Positions 1 to 9,780 of a DNA stretch of 64,000 nucleotides are shown here, in pieces. Numbering within the stretch: position 1 is the stretch's first letter; every line of letters begins with the position of its first letter. The notes under the pieces were generated by a model. It saw only the letters and a program-made list of their open reading frames with translations, did no database searches and was not told the origin of the DNA. Where the stretch lies: assembly GCA_963932465.1 (NCBI GenBank), contig OZ010786.1:599157038-599221037 (forward strand), in the 5' to 3' direction. The stretch is from Maratus speciosus. Taxonomy: Eukaryota; Arthropoda; Arachnida; Araneae; Salticidae. Made by a program: the position numbers and the translations under genes.

Positions 1-500
1 CTTTTTGTTCTGGTCAGGCGGCGCTTCCTTGTGGTTACACGTCGTTTTTCATCCGACTAAAACCGAAGTATTGCATTGCATTGAAATGATCAGAAATTAT
101 CTAACATCCATATCTGAAAAAACGAATATTGATTACGATTCGATGTATAATATCACAAAAAGAATTGTAGGAAGCTTATCTACAGCTAAGCAAACCTTAA
201 TTCATCAATATTTCATGTAACAAAAAAAAAAAAAGAAAAAAAAAAAACAAGTCATCGTAAATCTGATTTTTATTCCTTTCAATTTTGTTTTTGTTTTTGT
301 TTTTGTGTTTATTTTGTTTAATAATAATGTTTTATTGCTTAAAACTGCAGGAACAGTTATGAATTTCAAATTGTCTTAAATTAATTAAAAGTACAGCTTT
401 TTATAAACATATTTTTCTTCAACTCCGGTTACCGCGATACTCCGCTTATGACGACACATTTTTCTGGTCATTAGAGTGTCGGGATAACGAGGTTCGACTG
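1..500 (+). mobile_element. 3' end of a pogo/Tigger-like DNA transposon
   Basis: The right terminus is visible: an inverted-repeat-like end (about 424-500) reading ...TCGGGATAACGAGGTTCGACTG followed by TA at 501-502. In reverse complement this is the CAGT(C/A)AACCTCGTTAT type of terminus known from Tigger/pogo elements, which duplicate TA. A short coding remnant (5-220) lies inside and an A-rich patch follows it. The left end is outside the window, so the element's size is unknown. Confidence 0.7.
5..220 (+). pseudogene. C-terminal remnant of a pogo/Tigger-type transposase
   Basis: This open stretch of about 71 codons begins at the window edge, so its apparent start is not a real start. It ends in ...AKQTLIHQYFM, which resembles the KQTTLxxFF-type tail of pogo/Tigger (CENP-B-like) transposases, and it lies just before a pogo-type terminal repeat ending at 500. 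The DDE catalytic part, if present, is to the left of the window. Function is inferred from the tail motif and position only. Confidence 0.5.
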
Positions 501-502
501 TA

Positions 503-878
503 TTTGCTCGAGACATTTATTTGATATTTTGAGATGATCTTTTCAATTATTATCGTGAATTCGAAGACAGTGCAAATAATATATCTACCATATATATATA
601 AAATCCTAACGAAACGAATTTATGAAACGATTCTTTGAAACGACTGATTAAACAACTGTTTATGTTTCGCGATTTCTCCTAAAATATGGAATACTTTGCG
701 ATGAAATTAACACCAAAAATCAGCATTGATCCGCAGATCTCAAAACTGGTATTAGAATTTTTAAATTCGAATTAGTTTTCGAAATATTAATTTTTTTCTA
801 ATTTTATATACATTTTTCAAATGATGGCAACTCAAATTTTAATCAAACAGATTTTTTTTTTTTTTTCATATTTCAGAA
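503..878. other. AT-rich spacer, nothing recognised
   Basis: No coding potential, terminal repeats or RNA gene could be supported. The part near 786-850 shares short runs with the interspersed repeat at 28050-28290 and 22290-22520. Confidence 0.4.
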
Positions 879-1380
879 AAGGTTGACCTGGTAACCCGGC
901 TATTGTAGTTTATTTGATAATAAATGTTTATTTACTTTTATTTCTTTTTATAAATTATATAAATTATTGTGTTCTATAATTATTAATTATTTTTTTATAT
1001 TTCCTTTAGAAAATAATAGAAAATAATTAAAAAATACGGTACTACTTAGTTATTCCGTGGACTCATTTCGCCAAATTATATAAATTGCCAAAACACTCGC
1101 CAAATTATACTAATTGGCATAATTTTTATTTTAAATAACGAAAGAACAAATAAATTAGTATAACATTAATAAATATACAAATAAAAAGTTGAAACAAAAA
1201 TCACTTCATGACGTAAACACGTGTAACTTGCTTAAAGTCAAGTGAATGTGACATTTAAGATCAACTATTATTGGCATTTAATCTTACAGTTTGGCGACAG
1301 ATTTTTGGTCGACGGGATAACTAAGTAATACCAAAAATGCATATGTAACTGGTATTTGAAAACGAGGTTTTCGCCAAATT

Positions 1381-1411
<31 letters not shown>

Positions 1412-1480
1412 TCACTCCAAACCTGCTGTGCGTATATGACATCTGGCCAAATATTACCACTCGAAAAGAAAAAAAATGCT
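879..1480 (+). repeat. Interspersed repeat, split by a MITE at 1038-1332
   Basis: The pieces 879-1037 and 1333-1480 align in order with the continuous copy at about 7334-7610. Shared landmarks are 'acccggc', the 'ttctataattattaat' block, 'aaaataatt.aaaaata', 'gtaactggtatt.gaaaacg' and 'ccaaacctg.t'. The second copy lacks the 295-bp MITE and so acts as an empty site. A long A run (1386-1411) lies inside. The class of this repeat is unknown. Confidence 0.6.
1038..1332 (-). mobile_element. Non-autonomous DNA transposon (MITE), 8-bp TSD, copy A
   Basis: 295 bp starting GGTACTACTTAGTTATTCCG and ending with its inverse (...GGGATAACTAAGTAATACC). The flanks aaaaatac (1030-1037) and aaaaatgc (1333-1340) match at 7 of 8 positions, the expected 8-bp target duplication. 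The interior is reverse-oriented relative to copies at 4578 and 38021. An 8-bp duplication fits hAT, P or Merlin elements. The terminal GG is more like Merlin, but the superfamily is not established. Confidence 0.8.
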
Positions 1481-2061
1481 AATTGGCGAGTTGAAAAAAA
1501 GCTATTGGCGAGATTTGCATCCGGCTAGCGTAGCAGTACCAAGAATTCTTTGTAACCATGGCAAATTTTATGTAGTTTTATTCGATTTTTTTTTTTTTTT
1601 TTTTTTTTTTTAATCAAAATGGAAAACTTACGGTCTGATATTGGCGCGATTTTTTTCTGACTCCAATGTCATATACGGAACGGCCATTTAATTGGCGCCA
1701 AAGTATCGTTATTTTGCTTGATATGGTAAGCCGGATGTTGTTGTTTATGCTGTTGATGCGTTCCCCAAATTGGCATCGTTAAAAAATCGCGCCAATATGG
1801 GACGTATATGACATCTGTGCCAAACTTTCATATGAACGGCGAAGGGATCAGACCGTATTTGTTTATGGCAGTTGATGACTTGAACTATTATAATATAGAT
1901 GAAATGATGGCGATAGAATAATATTTGGCGACTTATTACCTGTGCCTGGCTAACATTAAAGTACCAAAATGGCACCTGGAGTATAAAAAGCGAAGTGGTC
2001 CGCCTGGCACTGTTGATGATAGTCCCATGACTTAGGCTATTGTTATAGAGATTGTCTTAAA
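1481..2061. repeat. Repeat-derived DNA rich in 'ggcgcgatttttt / aaaaatcgcgcc' motifs
   Basis: No gene. Short inverted motifs around 'attggcgcg' recur (about 1640-1660 and 1785-1800), and 'cgtatatgacatct' recurs (1432 and 1803). The block at about 1969-2050 is similar to 5165-5250 (shared 'tataaaaagcgaag.ggtc' and 'acttaggctatt'), so this is another interspersed repeat. A long T run occupies 1587-1611. Confidence 0.45.
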
Positions 2062-2375
2062 ATACCGGGAGACAAAGACTCTGTATACTTAATTTATTTT
2101 ATTTTAGCTGCTTTTCAAATGTTTAAGTGATCCTCTTTAATCAAAAACGAAAACAACCATTGGATGTCTTAACAGCAACTGATTCGCCCTTAAATTTTTG
2201 CAATCAAAGGGAATTAAATGGAAACCCGTTTACAGGGAGATCTGCACAGCTTTTTTTCAGTATAATTCGATCTTCTCTAATATTTTTAAAACCCATCAGA
2301 TTAGCGTGTTTTTAGATTCTGCGGTGTCTGAACGTGGGTTGGCGAGCGTAGCTTGCAAGGGGCAGAGCCCCCTAG
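2062..2375 (+). mobile_element. Helitron-like element, copy 1
   Basis: Begins near AATACCGGGAGACA and ends in a GC hairpin (GGGGC-AGA-GCCCC) followed by CTAG at 2372-2375. A hairpin just upstream of a CTRR terminus is the standard Helitron 3' signature. It shares its whole length with the copy at 2592-2924. No Rep/helicase coding remains. The 5' boundary is approximate. Confidence 0.6.
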
Positions 2376-2591
2376 CATATTATAATAATATAATTTTAAG
2401 TTTAACTTTTTAAAGATGAATTAAGCATTTCTATTTATTTATTTACTAATAATATTTCCTTCTAACAACAAAAGTATTTTCACGTGAATATTAATAAGAG
2501 AAATAAAACTTTGGTGTAAATTATGTCAGATTTAAAACGATACATTTAAAATAAATTATTTAAAAGAGCTATCTTATAGCGCTGTTAAAAA

Positions 2592-2785
2592 ATACCGGGA
2601 GACAGTGACACTGTTTACTTAATTCATTTTACATTAGCTTATTTTCAAATGTTTAACTAATTTTTCTGCCATTTTCATAAAACAGCCATTGTATCTCTGT
2701 TTTATTTAACAGCAGCAGATTTGGTCTTAAAAATCCCCAATCCAAGGAAAACGAATGGAAACCCGTTTACAGAGAAATCGATACT

Positions 2786-2821
<36 letters not shown>

Positions 2822-2924
2822 AATTCAAAATTTTTATAGCCGATCAAATTAGCGTACTTTTTGGATTTTGGTGTGCTTGAACGGGGGTTTGCGAGCGTAG
2901 CTCGTAGGGGGCAGAGCCCCCTAG
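2592..2924 (+). mobile_element. Helitron-like element, copy 2
   Basis: Same layout as the copy at 2062: AATACCGGGAGACA at the left; 'gcgagcgtag' plus GGGGGC-AGA-GCCCCC and CTAG (2921-2924) followed by T at the right. A long T run (2788-2813) interrupts the middle. It directly abuts a 5'-truncated pogo-like MITE, so it may have landed in or next to that element. Confidence 0.6.
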
Positions 2925-3454
2925 TATAGTAAAATATTGAAATTATTAAGTAAAGTAATAAGCTAAAAGGATAAAATGTAAGTTAATTTAAAAACTGATT
3001 AAAATATTAAAAGTAAAGGTCAAGTAAATAATTAATAATGTATATTTGAATATGCATAAAAAAGATGCGATATGTTTTCCTTGAATTATTCAATGAAACT
3101 TTCCTTATGAAAAGTACTCTCTCTATTACTTCACATCAAAATCATCATTATAATAACCAAAAAAGCTTGATTAATACATAAATATATTTGGTAAAAAAGT
3201 TGTGATTACCAGTGATATCAGCAATATCTTGATTTTTTTACAAATAAATTTATATCCCTTTCAAGGAAAACCACAAGTTCAGTCATATTATTAATTATTA
3301 CATATTAAAATACACATAGGATAAAACAAAACTGAAAAATTCTGTAATTTAGCCCCTACATCTGAAATGAAAGTTTCATTGTTTACATCTATAAAGATGT
3401 GCGGATTTTAGGCGTTTGCGAATTTTAGGGTTGCGGATTTCACGGAGTCTATTG
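2925..3454 (+). mobile_element. Pogo-like MITE, 5'-truncated copy
   Basis: From about 2930 to 3454 this aligns collinearly with 56680-57210, including the shared blocks 'ggtcaagtaaataat', 'accaaaaaagcttgatta' and 'ccagtgatatcagcaatatc'. It ends ...GCGGATTTCACGGAGTCTATTG followed by TA. The complete copy at 56590 starts CAGTAGATTCCCTGAAATC; that start is missing here, with a Helitron end in its place. The extra 'gcgaattttagggttgcgga' near the end is a small local duplication. Confidence 0.7.
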
Positions 3455-3456
3455 TA

Positions 3457-3880
3457 TAATACAACGGTATTATTTAGAGTGTCCCTGTAAATGAACGACA
3501 AATGCCATGCACACCATTATTCTATAATAAACATCTTGTATAGTGCACCTCAAACATATATATATAACAGTTTCAATATATTTGAAATTGTGTAACATCA
3601 TTAAAATATACTGTAAACGAGTTTTGAGCGTAAATGATAGATTCTAATGTAAAGGAATTCTTTTGAGTGTCCCCGTAAACAGACTATAAATGCTATGCAT
3701 TTGATTTTTAATAGCTAACATACCATTGTAAAGCTCAATACCATACATCAGTTTCAGGAAAATCCGAGCACAATAACGAGAGTTATAGCACGGCCAGACA
3801 GATAACCGAAATCATAAACACTTTTCAAATACGTTAGTAAGTGTTAAAAAGTGTGCAAAATACGCCAGTAAATAGGATAT
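3457..3880 (-). repeat. Degenerate ~190-bp repeat units ('tgtccctgtaaatgaac' family)
   Basis: Two units carry 'gtgtccc(t/c)gtaaa' and 'taacatcattaaaat' blocks. The same blocks occur inside 8062-8578 and, in opposite orientation ('ttcatttacagggaca'), throughout 13891-14468 and 17581-18900. This is an old, diverged repeat family of unknown class with no coding capacity. Confidence 0.5.
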
Positions 3881-4577
3881 CTGGGAAAAGATCCAATATA
3901 TTTATTTTATTTTATTTAAAATTAAAAAGAAAATACAGGAAAAGAAACTTGCTATTCAAATTAACTATCAGTGGGTTTTTTTTTTCTTCTAGAGGAAATT
4001 ACATTTCTGAGTTGTAGTTGTATGCAATCAAAATAATTCTAGAACTCTACGGATGTCGCAATACTTTTTTGTTTTACGGAAACAATGCCGAAAACAAATT
4101 TAATACTACATCCTATTTCGTGTTCTTACAACATGTTGTCTCATGTAATGTAATTTATTTGGATTTACTTCATCATTATTCTGAGTTAAACTTGAAAATC
4201 GTATAAAGAAATAATGGACTAAAAGAAAAAAAAAAGAATGTTTCACACGTTATTGTTTGAAATAAATGACACAATTACATCAGGCAATATTTGACAATTG
4301 ATTTATGTTTAGTCAGTGACTTTTTTAAATTATGGAAAATGCTTACAAGAGTCATAAGATGTACAATTTAGGATTATCAATAACCACTATGCTAATAATA
4401 AATCGTAATAATTAAACTAATTATTAACTAGCCGCCCTTGACGACCAGTTTGGTCTCCGTTAGATGTGTGCTAAGCATTGTACCATGTTCCTTTTATCCA
4501 AAATTTAATTTACTTTCTCAATACATCGCCAAATCAGAAGTTTCTAGTAGAGAAATCAAGAACTCCGTATTTGTATG
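3881..4577. other. AT-rich spacer, nothing recognised
   Basis: The short open frames here (4018-4206, 4438-4626) have no recognisable domains and the second runs into the MITE at 4578. They are taken as chance. No terminal repeats or RNA genes were seen. Confidence 0.4.
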
Positions 4578-4872
4578 GGTACTACTTAATTATCCCGTCG
4601 ACCAAAAATATTTCGCCAAACTATAAGATTAAATATCTATAACGGTTGATCGTAAATGTCATATTCGCTTCTTTTTAAGCAAGTTACACGTGTTTACGTC
4701 ATCAAGTTATTTTTATTTCGACGTTTTATTTGTATTTTTATTAATGTTATACTAATTTATTTGTTACTTCACTATTTAAAATAAAAATTATGTCAATTTG
4801 TATAATTTGGCGTGTGGTTTGGCGATTTATATAATTTGGTGAAATTGGTCGACGGTTTAACTAAGTAGTACC
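4578..4872 (+). mobile_element. Non-autonomous DNA transposon (MITE), 8-bp TSD, copy B
   Basis: 295 bp from GGTACTACTTAATTATCCCG to ...CTAAGTAGTACC. Flanks tttgtatg (4570-4577) and tttttatg (4873-4880) match at 7 of 8 positions. The interior contains 'cacgtgtttacgtcatcaag' and 'ttaatgttatactaattta', shared with copies A (reversed) and C. Confidence 0.8.
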
Positions 4873-4880
4873 TTTTTATG

Positions 4881-5123
4881 CTAGCCAGGCGCAAGTGATA
4901 AATCATCAAACATTATCTTTCCAATCGCATTTTTTGATATTTCATTAAATTCATCTAAAATATAACTTCACTCATTTTATTTAAAATACATAATTTTAAT
5001 TTGAAATTCATGATTTTCACTTTTTCTTTCCCTTTTTAAGAAAAAGAAAAGAAAAATAATAAATAATACCAAAAAAACCATGACTTTTAATTTCAATCTA
5101 AAAGCATTGTTTTATTTTACCAC

Positions 5124-5158
<35 letters not shown>

Positions 5159-5569
5159 TAAAAAATGGTCACCTGGCATATAAAAAGCGAAGCGGTCAGC
5201 CCGGAACTATTGATGACAGTCACACGACTTAGGCTATTATTATAAGAGATGCTATTATCAGGAAAACAATATTTCAATTATTGCAGAATCAGTGGTTTTC
5301 AAGCTATTGACCACTCCTCACCGTAGTATCTGTAAAATCATGAATCCCCCCCCCCCCACACACACACACTTTATAACATATGAGGACGTGAGTTTCAAAA
5401 CTCGCCTTATCCAAAAAATCAAATTTTGGGAGCGGTGAATGACAGGAACTTTTCCCTCTTCAGCTCAATCCGCAAAAGAAGAAGGAAGCTAAAACTCACT
5501 TTTTCTCCCGGCGTATTGCTAAAACAAATTATTATTTTGTTTTTGGTCAGTTAAAATGAATTATACCGT
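4881..5569. other. Repeat debris and low-complexity DNA
   Basis: Holds an A run (5126-5155), the block 5165-5250 similar to 1969-2050, and a C run followed by a (CA)n tract (5347-5370). No gene can be supported. Confidence 0.4.
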
Positions 5570-5577
5570 ATTCGTGA

Positions 5578-7148
5578 CAGGGTTGTCTCGGTTTTAACCA
5601 TGGTGGTTTTAACCAGTGGTTTAAACCGGTTTTAACCGTCCTGGTCAAAATCAATTTTGACCATTTTGACCACTGAAATTGACTATTCAATTTATTTACT
5701 ACTAATCAAATGTTTTACTAGCATATGTTAAAAACTAAGTTAACATTTGTTAAAAATGTCATAATATAAGTAACATAACCCCAGCAAATACCAAATTAAA
5801 AATGTCATAACATAAATAACATAACACCAAGATACAACACAAATGTTTTAATTATTCTTTATACACAAGCTCTTTTATTTTTTATGTAAGTTGTGTTGAA
5901 TTTAAAAAATGATTACAAGTAACAACTTTTGCAGTTGTCTCTAAACTTAGATGGTTTCGTAATTTATTTTGGATTATTGCAAATTTAGAAAACAATCTTT
6001 CAATTAATGGATGAGCTGGCACAACAGTTCATTAGATGTAATGTGAATTCAACAAATTTTATATCAATGCCTTTAACCTTCTTCATTGCTGCCCACCAGG
6101 CATCAGGCCCAATTGTATCTTTTACACTTTCAGAAAAATAGGATTTTGGATATGGTGAGGATTCTGCTTGAAATACAATCACAAGAGGCAAAAAGGTAGG
6201 ATCAATATTATCGTGTAACCACTGCCTTGCTATTTTTTGCTTCTCTTCAATACTTTTACTCATGTAGACAGGATTCAGCATATGAGCCAGAAAATGAACT
6301 GGGATAACATTTTCATTAAATCGAGACTGTATCATTTTAGAAAAAGTTTCAAGATCTTTTACTTTTAGCAATCTTAACCATTTGTCGCATGCATCAGATA
6401 TAGTAGCCTCTTCTTTTTTAAGTTTATCTAAAGCAAGGGAAATAGGCTTAAGTTGATTTTATAAATGTTTTACTTCTTTGTATACATTGTTAATGATTTT
6501 TACAATGTTATCATCAATATTATCTTCATGCTCATCTGCAATTTTTCATTTCAATAACATGCTTCATTATTGAATTAACTTTGTGTTTGTAATATCTTGT
6601 CCTACAAGATTCAAGTAATGTGCAGCACATCCATAAGAAGTAAACAGTTCGTCTCTATATGCATTTTGAAAATCTTCTCTCATGCGTTTCATCTTGTTTT
6701 CATTGTCACTTACAAAACTTCTTACTTTACAAGCAAACTTGTTTTCTACCTCTTCTTTAGCATCAGCTGCTAGTTTTAAACAATACTGGGCAGTTTTTTT
6801 AGATACCCCTGTATCAACAGCTGAAAGGAAGAATGACTTTTTCCCTGTTGATATGCAATTAACAATGAAAGGGCAATTATGGATCTAGCTTTCTTATTGT
6901 ATTGCATAAGCATATTTTACTAATGAACCTCCTTAACTTATCAGTGTATTATTTTTTAAATTGCCTGTTACTTTTATTACTTATTAAGTTACTTTTAATT
7001 GCAAAGAAAAAATAATTATTAAAATTGAAACCATTTTTAACAGTTTTGACCATTTCTGACCACTTTTGACCAATTTTGGACGGTAAAAACCACTTTTATC
7101 CAGTGTCCTGGTCAAAATCAATTTTGACCGGTTAAAATTACAACCCTG
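5578..7148 (-). mobile_element. hAT transposon with exact 8-bp target duplication
   Basis: 1571 bp bounded by CAGGGTTGT... and ...ACAACCCTG, flanked by ATTCGTGA on both sides (5570-5577 and 7149-7156, 8 of 8). Both ends are crowded with short repeats: GGTTTTAACC/TTAACCGG and GGTCAAAAT/TTTTGACC, the layout expected for subterminal transposase-binding sites. The interior carries a broken transposase on the minus strand (about 6000-6890). The exact target duplication suggests a younger insertion than many neighbours, although the coding region is decayed and shortened. Confidence 0.9.
6000..6890 (-). pseudogene. hAT transposase remnant
   Basis: Reading right to left, a stretch at about 6590-6710 translates to SDNENKMKRMREDFQ... 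and YGCAAHYLNLVGQDI, the hAT-family motif around the conserved C-x-x-H. After frame disruptions an open segment of 123 codons follows (6371 to 6000): RFNE..IPVHFLAHMLNPVYMS and later DAWWAAMK, which matches the HxLA.xLxP and conserved W region. The C-terminal dimerisation segment seen in the related copy at 41783 is missing. The element is not expected to be autonomous. Confidence 0.8.
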
Positions 7149-7333
7149 ATTCGTGACCTACCTATTTCGTGTAACTAAAAACCGATAACGCTGTATTTTA
7201 TCGTGTTGATGGTCTGGTCAATGACCAACAGTATTGGCGGGAATTTCGATTACGGAAGATAAAATACGGGGCACACATGTCAGATACGCACTTGGGTACC
7301 TAATTGACAGCAAAATGGCGTTACTTTATTTTA

Positions 7334-7610
7334 CAAGGCAACCCGGCCACTGTTGCTTATTTATTAATAAATTGTTCATTTACTTTTATTTTATTTTTTT
7401 AAATTGTACAATTGTTTTGTTCTATAGTTATTAATGAAATTACCGTTTATTTATTGTTGTTTACTTTTTAAAACAATAGAAAATAATTTAAAAATATATA
7501 TTGTAACTGGTATTGGAAAACGGGCTTTCGTCAAATTGACGTTAAAAAATCGCGCCAAACCTGGTTTGTATATCACATCTCTGCCAAATTCTCGGTTTTT
7601 TGATTTTTCG
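7334..7610 (+). repeat. Interspersed repeat, uninterrupted copy (empty site for MITE A)
   Basis: Collinear with 879-1037 plus 1333-1480. At 7490-7497 (aaaaatat) it has a single copy of the octamer that flanks the MITE at 1038-1332 on both sides. Confidence 0.6.
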
Positions 7611-8061
7611 ACTTTTTATCCAAATTTTCCGGATTTTTTAAATTTTCCCTTTCATTGTATCCCAAACACTACCTTCATACCAAATTTCAAGATTCTAGGG
7701 ATACAGGACGTACCTCTGAGTTTTGATGATCGGTGAATCAGTGTCGAAAAGGCGAAAGTTTAAGTTCATATATCTTCTGAAATAAAAAAGATAGAAACGT
7801 GAAATTTCAGCATTTAGTTTCATTTCCACATTACTTTAGATTTACGAAGTTTCAAGTTTCTGGGAATCACCAACACAAAGATATTGGGGGGTCAAAAGTA
7901 CCCTGAGTTGCTTCCAGAAAAAGATGCTTACGGCTGTGCTTTCAAGACTTGGCACTGCCGTGTCCCCAGATGCTTTCATTAGTGCTGCTACACATTCAAC
8001 GCATAAAACATTTCCTGACGATTAAAACAAGTAGGAAATTGCTCGTCAAACGTGGCAAATG
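7611..8061. other. No gene recognised
   Basis: AT-rich DNA without coding potential. The block 7640-7900 (phrases about 'accttcataccaaatttcaagattctaggg') looks like repeat-derived sequence, but no second copy was found in the window. Confidence 0.35.
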
Positions 8062-8578
8062 AGGTGCGTTCGTTCTATAACTAGTTTTATAATTATTTTT
8101 TGCACCCCATATTGTACTGAATGTATATTTTTTTACACTTCATAAGTGCATAGTCTGTAACATCATTAAAATGCACTTGCAATAATTGTAACGGAAAAAT
8201 TTTGAGTGCCCTGTAATTAAACTATACAACCAATTTTCATAAAATCTGAAATGGCTCGACAAAATTTTGCAACAATCATATATTTAAATTTTCAGACGAT
8301 TAGGAAGACTGTAACATCATTAAAATGCACTTGCAATATTTTTTTCCCATTGGCCATAATGTAAAGAAAAACTTTTGAATGTCCCTGTAATTAAACTATA
8401 CATCCGATTTTCATAAAAATTGAAATGGCTCGACAAAATTTTACAACAATCATATATTTAAAATTTCAGACCGTTCGGTCGGGTAGTTTTTGCTCTGTTA
8501 TATGCGGACGGACAGACGGACAGACGGACTGAACGACGACTATAGGTGCTACGTATTTATATAATTACGAACGCACCT
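8062..8578. mobile_element. Element with AGGTGCGTTCGT terminal inverted repeats
   Basis: 517 bp from AGGTGCGTTCGT at the left to ACGAACGCACCT at the right. Inside are two copies of a ~185-bp unit ('taacatcattaaaatgcact', 'gaaatggctcgacaaaattt', 'atcatatattta'), related to the repeat families at 3457 and 17581. It ends with a run of 'ggacggacagac'. No clear target duplication. Non-coding; class undetermined. Confidence 0.6.
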
Positions 8579-8638
8579 AAAAACACACACGTAATTGTTG
8601 AAGTTTTCACTTCTATTTGGCACTCCCGGAGTGCCACT

Positions 8639-8672
<34 letters not shown>

Positions 8673-8770
8673 CATATTGTTATGTTTTTTCGGTGCAGTT
8701 TTGCCAATAGAGAAAACACGATTTTTTAAATTTTGGATATTGCGAGTTTTGAAACTCACGTCATCATAAA

Positions 8771-9271
8771 ATGGGTGTTTCATAAAAGATGGGCAAAACT
8801 TTAAGAGGTGATAGTACACATCCAAACAACTTTCATCAAAGAATGCATGTGAGAAGACGACACTTATAGCATGCAAATGTGATATGGGGAAGATGAACGC
8901 GAATGCAAAATTTCGCCTCGATTTATAGATAAAAACCGCTTATCCGAGTATGCAACTGTCAATTGCACTAAGAACGTATAAAAAAAAAGTAGCCCTTCAC
9001 CAATAGGGAAAAGGCTGATATGCATTTTATCTACAAAAGTGTAAATGGAAATTGCTCAGAGACTCAACGATTCTAAGGAAAGCAGTTTTCCACGTTGCTT
9101 TGTCACTTAATCATTCTTTGTGCGTTGTTGATTCCTTTAACATCACCACCTTCGGCGCCCGCTAGCATCTTTGCGTTTTAATTCCTACCACGCATTCTTT
9201 GATGAAAATTATCTGTTTGGTTGTGTACTATCACCTCTTAAAGTTTTGCCCGTCTTTTATGAAACATCCTG
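8771..9271. mobile_element. MITE with ~70-bp terminal inverted repeats
   Basis: The left arm 'tgtttcataaaagatgggca ... gataGTACACA.CCAAAC' (about 8776-8850) is matched in reverse complement by about 9196-9271 ('...cgtcttttatgaaacatcctg'), followed by TA. The terminus CAGGATGTTTCATAAAAG and the TA flank suggest a Tc1/mariner-type MITE. The left tip has drifted. No coding. Confidence 0.55.
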
Positions 9272-9501
9272 TATATCTTATTATTTAAAACGTGAACGCT
9301 ATTTACACGAAAATAATCTAACAGAGACTTAACACTTAACAATAACGATTCATTTCACATATCAAAGAAGTGAGTTTCGGTCAGAAATGTATTTTTAACA
9401 TATTTCTATAGACGTAATGAGTCTATTATACATCTTAGCCTTTATACCAAAAACAGTTTTGTTGTTCCTTGTTCCTTTACATCTTATGTCAGTGTTAAAG
9501 G

Positions 9502-9780
9502 CAGTGGCGTATTTGGACTTATCATTTTGGAGAGGCTGGGATGCAGTAAAAGTTTCTAAGATGGAATCACAAGAAACCGAAAACATTCTGCTTTAAACAG
9601 GGTTTTATCATTGCAGGTAACGCATCTATTGTACAATCAAACCTGCTATGATGGAATCAGATGGGACTGGGAAAATTTTCTTTTAAGCAGGTTTCTGTCT
9701 TAACAAGTATAATTCCATTATTTTACTGCAATTTTTTAAACGGAATACTGAAAATTATCTGCTAAAGGGTATCTCAATAA
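9502..9780 (+). mobile_element. hAT terminal fragment (CAGTGGCG family)
   Basis: Starts CAGTGGCGTA and continues with 'gtaaaagtttctaagatgga...gggttttatcattgcaggta', paralleling the left end of the larger element at 21188 ('gtaaaacttgtcaggatgaa...ggttttcgtgtttgcaggtg'). No right end was found. It is cut by the Helitron array that begins at 9781. Confidence 0.5.
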
